A stretch of DNA of 64,000 bases from Salinibacterium sp. ZJ450 (GTDB taxonomy: Bacteria > Actinomycetota > Actinomycetes > Actinomycetales > Microbacteriaceae), in the NCBI RefSeq assembly GCF_011751885.2, contig NZ_CP061771.1:1674001-1738000 (forward strand). The letters are read 5' to 3'. Both the position numbers and the translations under genes were made by a program. Of this stretch, positions 45,532-59,961 are shown piece after piece; position 1 is the first letter of the stretch, and every line of letters begins with the position of its first letter. The notes beneath the pieces are model-generated. The model did not search any database. It was given only the letters and a program-made list of their open reading frames with translations, and had not been told where the DNA came from.

Positions 45532-45591
45532 CAGCTCAAGGGTACTCGACCGGTACTCGACCGACGCTGAGGGCTGGCCTCCCGTCGCCCC

Positions 45592-45657
45592 GAGCGCCGC
45601 AGAAACAAACGAGCGCCGCTGCAAAAACAGCGGCGCTCGTAGGTTTGCCCGGCGGTC
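45592..45657. repeat. 66-bp nested palindrome, copy B
   Basis: The unit GAGCGCCGC occurs at 45592 and 45611 and its complement at 45630, with a decayed fourth copy (7 of 9) at 45649, again at 19-base period. The inner 13-bp stem is ACGAGCGCCGCTG (45609-45621) and CAGCGGCGCTCGT (45628-45640) with a CAAAAA loop. The left 31 bases (45591-45621) match copy A in 28 positions. It lies 19 bases past the pyk stop, in the gap before the rhodanese gene, and may also terminate pyk. Confidence 0.8.
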
Positions 45658-45675
45658 GCGACCGCCGCTATGGCG

Positions 45676-47118
45676 CTACTTGGCCCAGGCCGGCGCGACC
45701 GCGTTCAGCGCATCGCCGATGCGGTGCACACGCAGGTCGTTGGTCGAGCCGGGGATTCCGGGAGGCGATCCGGAGATCACCACGACCTTGTCGCCGATCT
45801 CGGCGAGCCCCTCGGCCAACAGGATCTCGTCCACCTGGTGGTACATGGCGTCGGTGTGGGTCACCCGTTCCACGAGGAACGCCTCGATGCCCCAGGTCAG
45901 CGACATGCGGCGCTGGATGCCGGCATCCGGGGTGAAGGCCTTCATCGGGATCTTGAACCGGAGTCGCGACATCCGTCTGGCAGAGTCACCGGACTCGGTG
46001 AACACGCAGACGTAGCGGGCATCGACGAAGTCGGCGACCTCGGCGGCGGCCAGCGTGATGGCCCCGCCCTGGGTGCGCGGCTTGGTGCCCAGCGGAGGAA
46101 CCCGCTCCAGGCCGTGGTCTTCGGTTGACTCGACGATCCGGGCCATGGTCTGCACGGTGATCACCGGGTATGCGCCGACGCTGGTCTCGCCGCTCAGCAT
46201 GACCGCGTCTGCACCGTCCAGCACCGCGTTGGCGACGTCTGAGGTCTCCGCCCGGGTCGGAATCGGGCTGCTGATCATCGACTCGAGCATCTGGGTGGCC
46301 ACGATCACCGGCTTCGCCATGCGGCGGGACAGCTCGATCGCGCGCTTCTGCACGATCGGCACCGCCTCGAGCGGCAGTTCGACGCCCAGGTCGCCGCGGG
46401 CAACCATGATGCCGTCGAACGCGTCGATGATCTCCTCGAGCGCATCGACCGCCTGCGGCTTCTCGATCTTGGCGATCACGGGAACCTTGCGCTCCTCCTC
46501 GGCCATGATCTCGTGCACGCGCTCCACGTCTGCGGCGTTCCGCACGAAGGAGAGCGCGATGTAGTCGGCGCCGAGACGGAGGCCCCAGCGCAGGTCGGCC
46601 TCATCCTTCTCCGACAGCGCGGGCACGTTGACCGCAACGCCGGGCAGGTTGATGCCCTTGTTGTTCGACACCGCACCGGCAACGATCACCTCGGTGGTGA
46701 CGACGACCCCATCGGTTTCGATGACCTTGACCTTGACCTTGCCGTCATCGATCAGGAGGTAGTCTCCCGGCTTCACGTCGCCCGGCAGGCCCTTGAACGT
46801 GGTGGAGACGATCTCCTTGGTGCCCGTGATGTCGTCGGTGGTGATCTTGAAGATGTCGCCGACGTTCAGCTGGTGCGGGCCGTTCTCGAACTTGCCCAGG
46901 CGGATCTTCGGGCCCTGCAGGTCGACCAGCACGGCGACCGGCTTGTGGGCATCCTCTGCGGCCTTCCGCACGTTGACGTACACCTCCTCATGCACGGCGT
47001 AGCTGCCGTGGCTGAGGTTCATCCGGGCGACATCGACGCCCGCCTCGATGATCGCCCTGATGTCTTCGTAGCTGGAGGTTGCTGGCCCCAGGGTGGCGAC
47101 GATTTTCGCGCGTCTCAT
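45676..47118 (-). CDS. pyk: Pyruvate kinase
   Basis: Forms pyruvate and ATP from phosphoenolpyruvate, 480 residues. Motifs include the N-terminal KIVATLGPATSSYEDIRAII, VLVDLQGPKIRLG, the metal/substrate block MVARGDLGVELP, the potassium and ADP site VIVATQMLESMISSPIPTRA and DAVMLSGETSVGAYPV. The C-terminal allosteric domain is intact. The ATG is 35 bases past the gltD stop. The nested palindrome repeat follows its 3' end. Confidence 0.98.
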   Translation of the reverse strand: MRRAKIVATLGPATSSYEDIRAIIEAGVDVARMNLSHGSYAVHEEVYVNVRKAAEDAHKPVAVLVDLQGPKIRLGKFENGPHQLNVGDIFKITTDDITGTKEIVSTTFKGLPGDVKPGDYLLIDDGKVKVKVIETDGVVVTTEVIVAGAVSNNKGINLPGVAVNVPALSEKDEADLRWGLRLGADYIALSFVRNAADVERVHEIMAEEERKVPVIAKIEKPQAVDALEEIIDAFDGIMVARGDLGVELPLEAVPIVQKRAIELSRRMAKPVIVATQMLESMISSPIPTRAETSDVANAVLDGADAVMLSGETSVGAYPVITVQTMARIVESTEDHGLERVPPLGTKPRTQGGAITLAAAEVADFVDARYVCVFTESGDSARRMSRLRFKIPMKAFTPDAGIQRRMSLTWGIEAFLVERVTHTDAMYHQVDEILLAEGLAEIGDKVVVISGSPPGIPGSTNDLRVHRIGDALNAVAPAWAK

Positions 47119-47153
47119 GACTTCCTAACAGTGGTGGTGGTAGATGTGGGCTG

Positions 47154-48603
47154 TCACACGGTGATGGAACGGTCCGTCGGCCTGACCGGGAACGGCAGTT
47201 GCGTGTCCCCTTCCAGATACCGATCAACTGCGGATGCCGCGGCCCGCCCTTCAGCGATGGCCCACACGATGAGCGACTGACCGCGACCGGCATCCCCGGC
47301 GACGAAAACGCCGGGTTCGCTGGTCTGGTACTGCCCGTCCCGCTCCACGTTACCCCGCGAGTCGAACGGAACGTCAAGCTGCGCGTCGAGCGTCTCCGGT
47401 TCGGCGCCGGTGAAGCCGAGCGCCAGCAGCACCAGGTCCGCGGGAATCTCCCGCTCGGTGCCGGCCTTCGGAACCCGGCGACCGTCGAGATACTCGGTCT
47501 CGGCGACCCGGATGGCGCGAACCTCACCGGCCTCGTTGGCCAGGAACTCCACGGTCGAGGCGAGGTACACCCGCTCGCCGCCCTCTTCGTGTGCGCTCTG
47601 CACCTCGAACAGGTTCGGGTACATCGGCCACGGCTGGTCGGCGGTGCGTTCCTCTGGCGGCTGCTTGCCGATCGCGAGGTTGGTCACACTCAGCGCGCGC
47701 TGCCGGTGGGCGGTGCCTATGCAGTCGGCGCCGGTGTCACCGCCGCCGAGCACAACGACGTGCTTGCCCTCCGCGCTGATCTGGTTCTCGACACTGTCTC
47801 CGGCGCCCACGCGGTTCTGCTGCACCAGGTAGTCCATGGCGAAGTGCACGCCGAGCAGGTCACGGCCGGGGATCGCCAGGTCGCGGGGCACGGTGGAGCC
47901 GGTGGCGACCACCACCGCGTCGTACCGCTGCTTGAGCTCTGGCCAGCTGATGTCGACGCCGATCTCGACTCCGGCGCGGAACCGGGTGCCCTCCGCCTTC
48001 ATCTGCGCCAGGCGCATCTCGAGGTGCTTCTTCTCCATCTTGAAGTCCGGGATGCCGTACCGCAGCAGACCGCCGATGCGGTCGTCACGTTCGAACACGG
48101 CCACGGTGTGGCCCGCCCTGGTGAGCTGTTGCGCGGCGGCGAGGCCGGCCGGTCCGGAGCCGACGACGGCGACGGTCTTCCCGGTCAGGCGCGAGGGCGG
48201 GATGGGAGTCACCCAGCCGTTGGCGACGGCGTCATCGATGATCGACACCTCAACCTGCTTGATGGTCACCGGCGGCTGGTTGATGCCGAGCACGCAGCTC
48301 GCCTCGCAGGGCGCCGGGCACAGCCGCCCGGTGAATTCCGGGAAGTTGTTCGTGGCGTGCAGGCGGTCGATGGCGTCGCGGCCCTCGCCGCGCCAGGTGA
48401 GGTCGTTCCATTCCGGGATCAGGTTGCCGAGCGGGCAGCCCTGGTGACAGAACGGCACGCCGCAGTCCATGCAACGTCCGGCCTGGCGGCGCAACTGGGC
48501 AGGGTCACCCTGCTCGTAGACCTCTTTCCAGTCCATCAGCCGAACCGACACCGGGCGCCTGGCGGGCAACTCGCGTTCGGTGGTTTTCAGAAAACCTTTG
48601 GGA

Positions 48604-48611
<8 letters not shown>
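47154..48611 (-). CDS. gltD: Glutamate synthase small (beta) subunit
   Basis: NADPH-oxidising flavoprotein partner of GltB, 485 residues. The N-terminal Fe-S motif [20 protein letters not shown] and second cluster [12 protein letters not shown] are present. FAD binding is at [22 protein letters not shown] binding at [13 protein letters not shown], and the FAD closing motif at [13 protein letters not shown]. Electrons pass from NADPH via FAD and Fe-S to the GltB FMN. The GTG start overlaps the gltB stop by 8 bases. Confidence 0.97.
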
Positions 48612-53220
<4,609 letters not shown>

Positions 53221-53341
53221 CTGGATCCGTCCTCACGAGTTGAAGCTGTAGGGACGTCGCTGGCCCTCGTTGACGAAGAAGCGCGCCTCTATCGAAGTGC
53301 TGCGCTGGTGCGGTGTTCCTGGTGAGAATCGCCGACGGACA

Positions 53342-54361
53342 TCAGGAGCGGGAAGCCCCACTTGTGGCGGGCGTGCTCTCGCTGTTGTCGTGAGACGAAT
53401 CAACGGCGTCATCGCCCGACTCGTCGTGATCAGAATAGATCGCGTCAGAGTTTACAACACCGCTGGCGGCCGGAATCCACTCCCGACCGGGCATGTACGG
53501 GCCGGGTTCCGCACCGGGGTGCCGGCGACGCTGCACCAGGATGATGACCACGCCGAGGACCACCGCGAACACGGCGGCCCAGACGTTGGTGCGCAGGCCG
53601 AAGAAGACCTCGCTCGGGTCGATGCGGATCGACTCGAAGACGATGCGGCCGAGGCCGTACCAGATCAGGTAGACGCCGAGGACCTTGCCCCACTGCAGCC
53701 GGAACCGGCGCTCGAGGAACAGGATGGCGGCGACGCCGATGACGTTCCAGATCACCTCGTAGAGGAAGGTGGGGTGGAACAGGGTGTCTTCCGGCAGTCC
53801 GATCGGGAACGCCGGGTTGTTTGCGTCGATCTCGAGGCCCCACGGCAGGTCGGTGGGCAGGCCGAACAGTTCCTGGTTGAACCAGTTGCCGAACCGGCCG
53901 AACGCCTGCGCCAGCAGGATGGCGGGTGCCACGGCGTCGGCGAAGGTCCAGAACCGGATTCCGGTGAAGCGGCAGCCGATCCATGCGCCGACGGCGCCGC
54001 CGATCAGCGCACCGAAGATCGCGATCCCGCCCTCCCAGACGTAGAAGATCCGCATGATGTCCTGGCCGGCGAAGTAGTCGTCGGGGTGGGTGATCACGTG
54101 GAAGATGCGCGCCCCGATGATGCCCAACGGGATGGCCCAGATCACGATGTCGAGCATGATGCCGGGCTCGGCGCCGCGGCGGGTGAGCCGGTAGTTGGTC
54201 ATGATCCCCGCGACGATGATGCCGAGCAGGATGCACAGCGCGTAGGCGTGGATGTTGATGTCGAAGGCGAACCAGGTCAGGCCGATATCACGCAACCACT
54301 CGCCGAGGTTGAAGACGCGCCACGACTCATCGGGGCTCGGGATGCTGAGGGGAGCGATCAC
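53342..54361 (-). CDS. lgt: Prolipoprotein diacylglyceryl transferase
   Basis: Membrane enzyme that adds diacylglycerol to the lipobox cysteine of prolipoproteins. About seven transmembrane helices. The family signature GRFGNWFNQELFGLPTDLP is present (near residue 155), with HPTFLYEVIWNVIG and LIWYGLGRIVFESIRID. The C-terminus extends about 50 residues as a polar, Ser/Asp-rich tail (DHDESGDDAVDSSHDNSEST), common in actinobacterial Lgt. I prefer the GTG at 54361, with AAAGG 10 bases upstream; an in-frame GTG at 54373 has its ribosome site too close. It follows trpA. Confidence 0.95.
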   Translation of the reverse strand: MIAPLSIPSPDESWRVFNLGEWLRDIGLTWFAFDINIHAYALCILLGIIVAGIMTNYRLTRRGAEPGIMLDIVIWAIPLGIIGARIFHVITHPDDYFAGQDIMRIFYVWEGGIAIFGALIGGAVGAWIGCRFTGIRFWTFADAVAPAILLAQAFGRFGNWFNQELFGLPTDLPWGLEIDANNPAFPIGLPEDTLFHPTFLYEVIWNVIGVAAILFLERRFRLQWGKVLGVYLIWYGLGRIVFESIRIDPSEVFFGLRTNVWAAVFAVVLGVVIILVQRRRHPGAEPGPYMPGREWIPAASGVVNSDAIYSDHDESGDDAVDSSHDNSESTPATSGASRS

Positions 54362-54398
54362 GGCTCTGGTCACCTTTCAGGGAAAAGACTAGGTAAGA

Positions 54399-55187
54399 CT
54401 ACTTGCCAGCGCTCAGGGTCTGTGCGGTGCGCACCAGCCCGGGAATTCCGTCGTCGGCCAGTGCCTTCACGAGGGCGGTGCCCACGATAGCGCCATCCGC
54501 GTACTCGAGTACCTGCGACACCTGGTCGGCAGTGGAGATGCCGATCCCGACGCAGGTGGTCGTGCTGCCGGCATCGTGCAGCCGCGCGACCAGCGTGCGT
54601 GCGGCGGCGTCCAGGTCGGTGCGCAGTCCCGTGATGCCCATGGTCGACACGGCGTAGACGAATCCGCGGGTGGCTTCCACCGTGCGCTTCAGGCGTTCGT
54701 CGGTGGAGGTGGGCGCGGCCAGGAACACCCGGTCAAGGCCGGTGCGCTCGCTGGTGGCGATCCAGTCATCGGCCGAATCGGGGGTGATGTCCGGGGTGAT
54801 CAGACCGGAGCCGCCGGCGGAGACCAGGGCGTCGGCAAACCGGTCCACGCCGAACTGCAGCACGGGGTTCCAGTAGGTCATCACCAGCACGGGCACGTCG
54901 ACCCTGGCGCGGATCTGCTCAACCGCGGTGAACACGTCGCGCAGCCGGAAGCCGCCGGACAGCGCCGACCGGGTGGCCTGCTGGATGACCAGGCCGTCCA
55001 TCACGGGGTCGGAGTACGGCACACCGAGTTCGAGCACGTCCGCGCCGTTCTCGGCGAGTGCCACGGCGGCGTCGATGCTGGTCGGCAGGTTGGGGAAGCC
55101 GACGGGAAGGTAGCCGACGAAGCTGCCCTTGCCCTCTGCCTTCCTGGCCTGGATCCGTTCTTCGACGGAGTGCACTGCTGTGCTCAT
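54399..55187 (-). CDS. trpA: Tryptophan synthase alpha subunit
   Basis: Cleaves indole-3-glycerol phosphate to indole, channelled to TrpB. The 262-residue TIM barrel shows [15 protein letters not shown] with the catalytic Glu and Asp, [20 protein letters not shown], and the phosphate loop [10 protein letters not shown] with [12 protein letters not shown]. Its ATG overlaps the trpB stop by four bases (ATGA), coupling translation of the two subunits. Confidence 0.97.
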   Translation of the reverse strand: MSTAVHSVEERIQARKAEGKGSFVGYLPVGFPNLPTSIDAAVALAENGADVLELGVPYSDPVMDGLVIQQATRSALSGGFRLRDVFTAVEQIRARVDVPVLVMTYWNPVLQFGVDRFADALVSAGGSGLITPDITPDSADDWIATSERTGLDRVFLAAPTSTDERLKRTVEATRGFVYAVSTMGITGLRTDLDAAARTLVARLHDAGSTTTCVGIGISTADQVSQVLEYADGAIVGTALVKALADDGIPGLVRTAQTLSAGK

Positions 55188-56395
55188 TCCTGACGTGCTC
55201 CCTCATCCATCAGTCCGAACCAGCGTCCGGCGGTCGCGACATCCTTGTCGCCGCGGCCGCTGAGGTTCACGAGGATGATGGCGTCAGGTCCGAGTTCCTT
55301 GCCGAGGCGGAGTGCACCGGCCAGGGCGTGTGCCGATTCGATCGCGGGGATGATTCCCTCGGTGCGGCTGAGTAGCCGCAGGGCGTCCATCGCCTCGGTG
55401 TCGGTGGCGGGCAGGTAACTGGCCCGGCCGATGTCGGCGAGCCAGGCGTGTTCCGGTCCGACGCCGGGGTAGTCGAGGCCCGCCGAGATGGAGTGTGACT
55501 CCACGGTCTGGCCGTCTTCGTCCTGCAGCAGGTAGCTGCGCGTACCGTGCAGCACGCCGGGGCGTCCGCGTTCGATCGACGCGGCGTGCTTGTCGGTGTC
55601 GACGCCGTCTCCGGCCGCCTCGAACCCGTACAGTGCGACATTCGCGTCGTCGAGGAAGGCGTGGAAGATGCCGATGGCGTTCGAGCCGCCGCCGACGCAG
55701 GCCGCGACCGCGTCGGGCAGTCGGCCGGTGAGGTCGAGCACCTGCTGCCTGGCCTCTTCGCCGATGATCTTCTGGAAGTCGCGAACCATGGTGGGGAACG
55801 GATGCGGCCCCGCCGCGGTTCCGAAGATGTAGTTGGTGGTCTCGACGGAGGTGACCCACTCGCGGTACGCCTCGTTGATGGCGTCCTTGAGGGTGCGGGA
55901 GCCGGTGGTGACCGAGACGACCTCGGCGCCGAGCAGCCGCATCCTGGCCACGTTCAGCGCCTGCCGTTGGGTGTCGACCTCGCCCATGTACACGGTGCAG
56001 TCCATGCCGAACAGAGCGGCCGCGGTGGCGGTGGCCACGCCGTGCTGGCCGGCCCCGGTCTCGGCGATCACCCGGGTCTTGCCGAGTCGCTTGGTCAGCA
56101 ACGCCTGGCCGAGCACGTTGTTGATCTTGTGCGAGCCGGTGTGGTTCAGGTCTTCGCGCTTCAGGATGATGCGCGCTCCCCCGGCGTGCTCGGCGAACCG
56201 GGGCACCTCGGTGATGATCGACGGGCGGCCGGTGTAGCTGCGGTGCAGCTCGGCCAGTTCGCTCTGGAACTGGGGGTCGACCTTGGCCACGTCGTAGGCG
56301 GCGGCCAGCTCATCGATGGCGCGGATCAGCGATTCCGGCATGAACCGTCCGCCGTACTCGCCGAAGAAGGGGCCGTCCTGGTCGCGGAGGCCCAT
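55184..56395 (-). CDS. trpB: Tryptophan synthase beta subunit
   Basis: PLP enzyme joining indole and serine, 403 residues. The PLP lysine is in [18 protein letters not shown] (near residue 97). The glycine-rich phosphate loop is [10 protein letters not shown], and [20 protein letters not shown] matches the mobile domain. Its ATG shares one base with the trpC stop (TGATG). Order trpC-trpB-trpA is usual in actinobacteria. Confidence 0.98.
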   Translation of the reverse strand: MGLRDQDGPFFGEYGGRFMPESLIRAIDELAAAYDVAKVDPQFQSELAELHRSYTGRPSIITEVPRFAEHAGGARIILKREDLNHTGSHKINNVLGQALLTKRLGKTRVIAETGAGQHGVATATAAALFGMDCTVYMGEVDTQRQALNVARMRLLGAEVVSVTTGSRTLKDAINEAYREWVTSVETTNYIFGTAAGPHPFPTMVRDFQKIIGEEARQQVLDLTGRLPDAVAACVGGGSNAIGIFHAFLDDANVALYGFEAAGDGVDTDKHAASIERGRPGVLHGTRSYLLQDEDGQTVESHSISAGLDYPGVGPEHAWLADIGRASYLPATDTEAMDALRLLSRTEGIIPAIESAHALAGALRLGKELGPDAIILVNLSGRGDKDVATAGRWFGLMDEGARQE

Positions 56396-57168
56396 CAGGC
56401 GCCCAGGAATTCGGTCAGCGTGGCGACGGGGTCGCCCTGGGTGACCAGGGCCTCACCCACGAGTACCACATCGGCTCCGGCGGCGCGGTAGTGCGCGACA
56501 TCCGCCGCCGCCATCACTGCGGACTCGGCGACGCGAGTGACGCCGGCCGGGATCTTGTCGACCAGCCGGCCGAACAGGTCGCGGTCGAGTTCGAAGGTCG
56601 ACAGGTTGCGGGCGTTGACGCCGACCAACTGGGCGCCGAGCTGCACGGCCCGGTCCAGCTCTGCGGCGTCGTGGGTTTCGACCAGCGCGGTCATGCCGAG
56701 CTCGCCGATCAGGGTGTGCAGCGAGCCGAGGGTGGCGTCATCCAGTGCGGCCACGATCAGCAGCACGATGTCGGCGCCCGCGGCGCGGGCCTCGAACACC
56801 TGGTACGGCTCGGCGATGAAGTCCTTGCGCAGCACCGGGATCGACACGGCCGCGCGCACCGCCTCCAGGTCGGCCAGCGACCCGCCGAACTTGCGTCCCT
56901 CGGTGAGCACGCTGATGGCGCTGGCGCCGCCGGTTTCGTACGCGGCGGCCAGGGCGGCCGGGTCGGGGATGTCGGCGAGCGGGCCGCGTGAGGGAGATGC
57001 CCGCTTCACCTCGGCGATGATCTTGATGCGGTCGGCGGGCGCGAGGGCCTGCAGCGCATCGAGTGCGGCGGGGCGTGCCAGTGCGGCCGCCTCCACCTCG
57101 GCGAGACTGCGGAGCGCGCGGCGATCCTGCGCGTCGGCGACGGATCCTGCTACGAGATCGGACAACAA
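56395..57168 (-). CDS. trpC: Indole-3-glycerol phosphate synthase
   Basis: Closes the indole ring from CdRP, 257 residues of TIM-barrel form. It has [18 protein letters not shown] (catalytic Lys), [34 protein letters not shown], and the C-terminal [11 protein letters not shown]. The start is TTG at 57168; a second TTG follows immediately. AAGGTG lies within the end of the upstream gene, whose stop is 4 bases before the TTG. It is a stand-alone TrpC without a fused TrpF. Confidence 0.96.
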   Translation of the reverse strand: MLSDLVAGSVADAQDRRALRSLAEVEAAALARPAALDALQALAPADRIKIIAEVKRASPSRGPLADIPDPAALAAAYETGGASAISVLTEGRKFGGSLADLEAVRAAVSIPVLRKDFIAEPYQVFEARAAGADIVLLIVAALDDATLGSLHTLIGELGMTALVETHDAAELDRAVQLGAQLVGVNARNLSTFELDRDLFGRLVDKIPAGVTRVAESAVMAAADVAHYRAAGADVVLVGEALVTQGDPVATLTEFLGA

Positions 57169-57172
57169 AGCG

Positions 57173-57415
57173 TTAGTGCACCTTCGACGGGATCGTGGCT
57201 TCGGTGGTCTTCTCGCCGTTCACGCCGTAGCCTGCCTTGGCCATGCCCCAGCCGACCAGCAGGCCGACGATCACGAGAGCGCCGGAGGCCCAGACGAGCC
57301 ACTGCGCGTCGAGGACGAAGGCGACGGTTCCGATGAGGACGCCGGCGAGCATGATGATCACGGCGGTCCACGCCGCCGGTGAGTTGCCGTGGCCGGGGTC
57401 GTTGTCTAGTGACAC
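57173..57415 (-). CDS. HGxxPAAW family small membrane protein
   Basis: An 80-residue protein with the defining motif GHGNSPAAW (residues 8-16) and two transmembrane helices (AVIIMLAGVLIGTVAFVL and LVWASGALVIVGLLVGW). A GTG start follows AAGGAG. The family is conserved in actinobacterial trp clusters between trpE and trpC, but its function is unknown. It lies 40 bases after the trp-associated membrane protein and 4 bases before trpC. Confidence 0.9.
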   Translation of the reverse strand: MSLDNDPGHGNSPAAWTAVIIMLAGVLIGTVAFVLDAQWLVWASGALVIVGLLVGWGMAKAGYGVNGEKTTEATIPSKVH

Positions 57416-57455
57416 AGTTCTCCTTGGTGATTTCGTCCGATAGCCCGCAGATAGT

Positions 57456-58046
57456 CTAGCGCGCGGTCGGATCCTGACCGTCGCTCAGGGCGTCCCAGTC
57501 GTCGACGGATGACTCGCCGGCGGCCTGCTCGAAGCGCACCGCCTGGTACTTGCGGCCGGTTCTCGGCCAGTGGCGGGTGGTGATCAGGATGCCGAGGCCG
57601 AGCAGCGCCCCCAGCACGCCGAGAACGAGCACGATCCACGGCCAGGCGGTGAGCTGAACCGTGGCGACGAGCGCGGTGACGGAGTCGTTCCCGCCGACCC
57701 CGGTGGCGTCGGTGACGGCGGAGGCCGACGCGGCGAGCGGGTCGATGATCGCCAGCGCGGTCATCAGCAGCACGGTCGCGGACACCAGCAGCTGCAGGAT
57801 GCCGAGGATCACCCGGAATACCGGGCCGGCCAGCGACAGCGCGGCGGCCAGCGCCAGCCCGGCGAGGCCGATCGCCGCCAGCGCCGGAGCGGCGGTCTCG
57901 CCGGATACCGCCAGGCTGAGCCCGCTGGTGAGCTGCAGCTGCACCCAGGTCTGGGTGGCGGCGATCAGCTCGACGCCGCCGATGATGAGCCCGGCGAGGA
58001 TGGCCGTGGTCTTCAGGGCGCGGCCGGAGAGGCGAGGCACGGTCAC
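57456..58046 (-). CDS. Trp biosynthesis-associated membrane protein (TIGR02234 type)
   Basis: A 196-residue protein with four hydrophobic segments (for example KTTAILAGLIIGGVELIAA and PWIVLVLGVLGALLGLGILI) and a polar C-terminus. Member of the actinobacterial trp-linked membrane protein family, whose role is unproven. The start is GTG (VTVPRLSGRALK) overlapping the trpE stop as GTGA. Longer in-frame extension into trpE is rejected. Transport or localisation of Trp enzymes is speculation. Confidence 0.85.
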   Translation of the reverse strand: MTVPRLSGRALKTTAILAGLIIGGVELIAATQTWVQLQLTSGLSLAVSGETAAPALAAIGLAGLALAAALSLAGPVFRVILGILQLLVSATVLLMTALAIIDPLAASASAVTDATGVGGNDSVTALVATVQLTAWPWIVLVLGVLGALLGLGILITTRHWPRTGRKYQAVRFEQAAGESSVDDWDALSDGQDPTAR

Positions 58047-59578
58047 TGGTCGTCGTGTCCGATGCGGGTCATGGCGTTGGCGACGGCGACCGCGCGGAGC
58101 GGGGCTGCCGCCTTGTTCTGCGCTTCCTGGTGTTCGGTTGCCGGGTCGGAGTCGGCGACGAGGCCGGCGCCGGCCTGCACGGTGGCGATGCCGTCGGCGA
58201 TCACGGTGGTGCGGATCGCGATGGCGAGGTCGGCGTCGCCGGCGAAGTCGAAGTACCCGACCACTCCCCCGTACACGCCGCGCTGGGCCACCTCGAGCTC
58301 GTCGATGATCTGCAGCGCCCGGGGTTTCGGCGCACCGGACAGGGTGCCGGCCGGGAAGGTGGCCCGGAAGGCGTCGACGGCGTTCACGCCCGGTCGCAGG
58401 GTGCCCTCCACCGAGGAGACCAGGTGCATGATGTGGCTGAACCGTTCCACCTGCATGAACTCGGTGACTTCCACGGTGCCGGCCTGGCACACCTTGAGCA
58501 GGTCGTTGCGGGCGAGGTCGACCAGCATCAGATGCTCGGCGCGCTCCTTCTCGTCGGCGGCGAGTTCCTCGGCGAGGGCGGCATCCTGTTCCGGGGTGCT
58601 GCCCCGCGGCCGCGACCCGGCGATCGGGTGAGAGAAGGCGCGACCGTGCTGCACCTTGACCAGCGCCTCCGGCGACGACCCGACGATGGAGTACGGGCGT
58701 CCGGCGGTGTCGTTCAGGGTGAGCAGGTACATGTACGGGCTGGGGTTCAGCGCCCGCAGCACCCGGTACACGTCGAGCGGGTCGGCGGTGGCCACGTGAT
58801 CGAAGCGCTGCGAGATGACCACCTGGAAGACGTCGCCGTCGCGGATGAACTCCTTCGAGCGCAGCACGGAGTCCTGGAACTCCTCGGCGCTGACGCGCGG
58901 GGTGGGCGTGGGGTCGATGCTCATGTCGACGTGGGCGAGCCAGGCCTCGGCCGGCTGGGCGAGCCCGTGCTGCATGCTGTCGAGCCGACGCTGGGCATCG
59001 TCCCAGAGGGTGTTCTCGTCGTCGGTGCCGTCGCCGAGCGCGGCCGCGATCAACAGGGCCGCGCCGGTGCGGTGGTCGAGCACCACGAGCTCGCTGACGA
59101 AGCTGAGCGCCTGCCCCGGCACCGGGAACTCGGCGGGCGGCACGTTAGGCAGTCGTTCGAGCTGGCGGACGGCCTCCCAGCCGATGAAGCCGACGAGTCC
59201 GCCGGTGAGTGGCGGGTGGCCCTCGACGTGCGGGGTGCTCCAACGTTCGTACAGGTGGGCGATGGCGGCGAGTGGCCCGGCGGGCGCGTCCGCGCCGAGG
59301 GCCCGGTCGGCCGGTATCCCGTAGTCAAGCCAGGTGGCGGCATCCCCGTCCTGGGTCAGCACGCCGAAGCTGGACACGCCCACGAAGCTGTAGCGCGACC
59401 AGATCCCGCCCTGCTCGGCGGACTCCAGCAGGAAGCTGCCGGGGCGGCCCTGGGCGAGCTTGCGGTAGATGCCCACCGGGGTCTCGCCGTCGGCGAAGAG
59501 CTCGCGAATCACCGGGATCACCCGGTGGCCGGAGGCCAGTCTGGCGGCGAAGTCGGCGCGGGTGGTGGTGCTGCTCAT
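58043..59578 (-). CDS. trpE: Anthranilate synthase component I
   Basis: Converts chorismate to anthranilate, committing flux to tryptophan. The 511-residue protein carries the tryptophan feedback motif FLLESAEQGGIWSRYSFVGV near residue 50, and the chorismate-binding domain with PSPYMYLLTLN, FSHPIAGSRPRG and EHLMLVDLARNDL. The feedback motif suggests it is allosterically regulated. The glutaminase partner TrpG is not in the window. Its ATG overlaps the hisI stop by four bases. Confidence 0.97.
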   Translation of the reverse strand: MSSTTTRADFAARLASGHRVIPVIRELFADGETPVGIYRKLAQGRPGSFLLESAEQGGIWSRYSFVGVSSFGVLTQDGDAATWLDYGIPADRALGADAPAGPLAAIAHLYERWSTPHVEGHPPLTGGLVGFIGWEAVRQLERLPNVPPAEFPVPGQALSFVSELVVLDHRTGAALLIAAALGDGTDDENTLWDDAQRRLDSMQHGLAQPAEAWLAHVDMSIDPTPTPRVSAEEFQDSVLRSKEFIRDGDVFQVVISQRFDHVATADPLDVYRVLRALNPSPYMYLLTLNDTAGRPYSIVGSSPEALVKVQHGRAFSHPIAGSRPRGSTPEQDAALAEELAADEKERAEHLMLVDLARNDLLKVCQAGTVEVTEFMQVERFSHIMHLVSSVEGTLRPGVNAVDAFRATFPAGTLSGAPKPRALQIIDELEVAQRGVYGGVVGYFDFAGDADLAIAIRTTVIADGIATVQAGAGLVADSDPATEHQEAQNKAAAPLRAVAVANAMTRIGHDDQ

Positions 59579-59961
59579 GCCGCGTGTCCCACGTGAGGGG
59601 TGAGCGGGTCCACGTCGAAGCAGGCGTGTGCGCCGGTGTGGCAGGCGGGACCGATCTGCTCGACCGTGACCAGCAGGGTGTCGCCGTCGCAGTCGAGGGC
59701 GGCGCCGCGCACGTACTGGGCGTTGCCGGAGGTGTCGCCCTTGCGCCAGTACTCCTGCCGGGAGCGGCTCCAGAAGGTGACGCGCCCCTCGGTGAGGGTG
59801 CGGCGCAGCGCTTCGGCGTCCATGTAGCCGAGCATCAGCACATCACGGCTGTCGTGCTGCTGGATGATGGCGGGCAGCAGGCCGTCGGCGCTGAACCGGG
59901 CGCGATCGATGACCGCTCCCACCGTCTCGCTGGTCAGTTCGCTGTTGCTCAGTTCGCTCAT
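59575..59961 (-). CDS. hisI: Phosphoribosyl-AMP cyclohydrolase
   Basis: Third step of histidine synthesis, 128 residues. Metal-binding motifs are visible: DCDGD, then CHTGAHACF near the C-terminus. The active-site stretch is [19 protein letters not shown] and [19 protein letters not shown]. It is monofunctional, as HisE is encoded separately at 61623. The start overlaps the hisF stop and the stop overlaps trpE, joining his and trp genes in one coupled message. Confidence 0.97.
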   Translation of the reverse strand: MSELSNSELTSETVGAVIDRARFSADGLLPAIIQQHDSRDVLMLGYMDAEALRRTLTEGRVTFWSRSRQEYWRKGDTSGNAQYVRGAALDCDGDTLLVTVEQIGPACHTGAHACFDVDPLTPHVGHAA

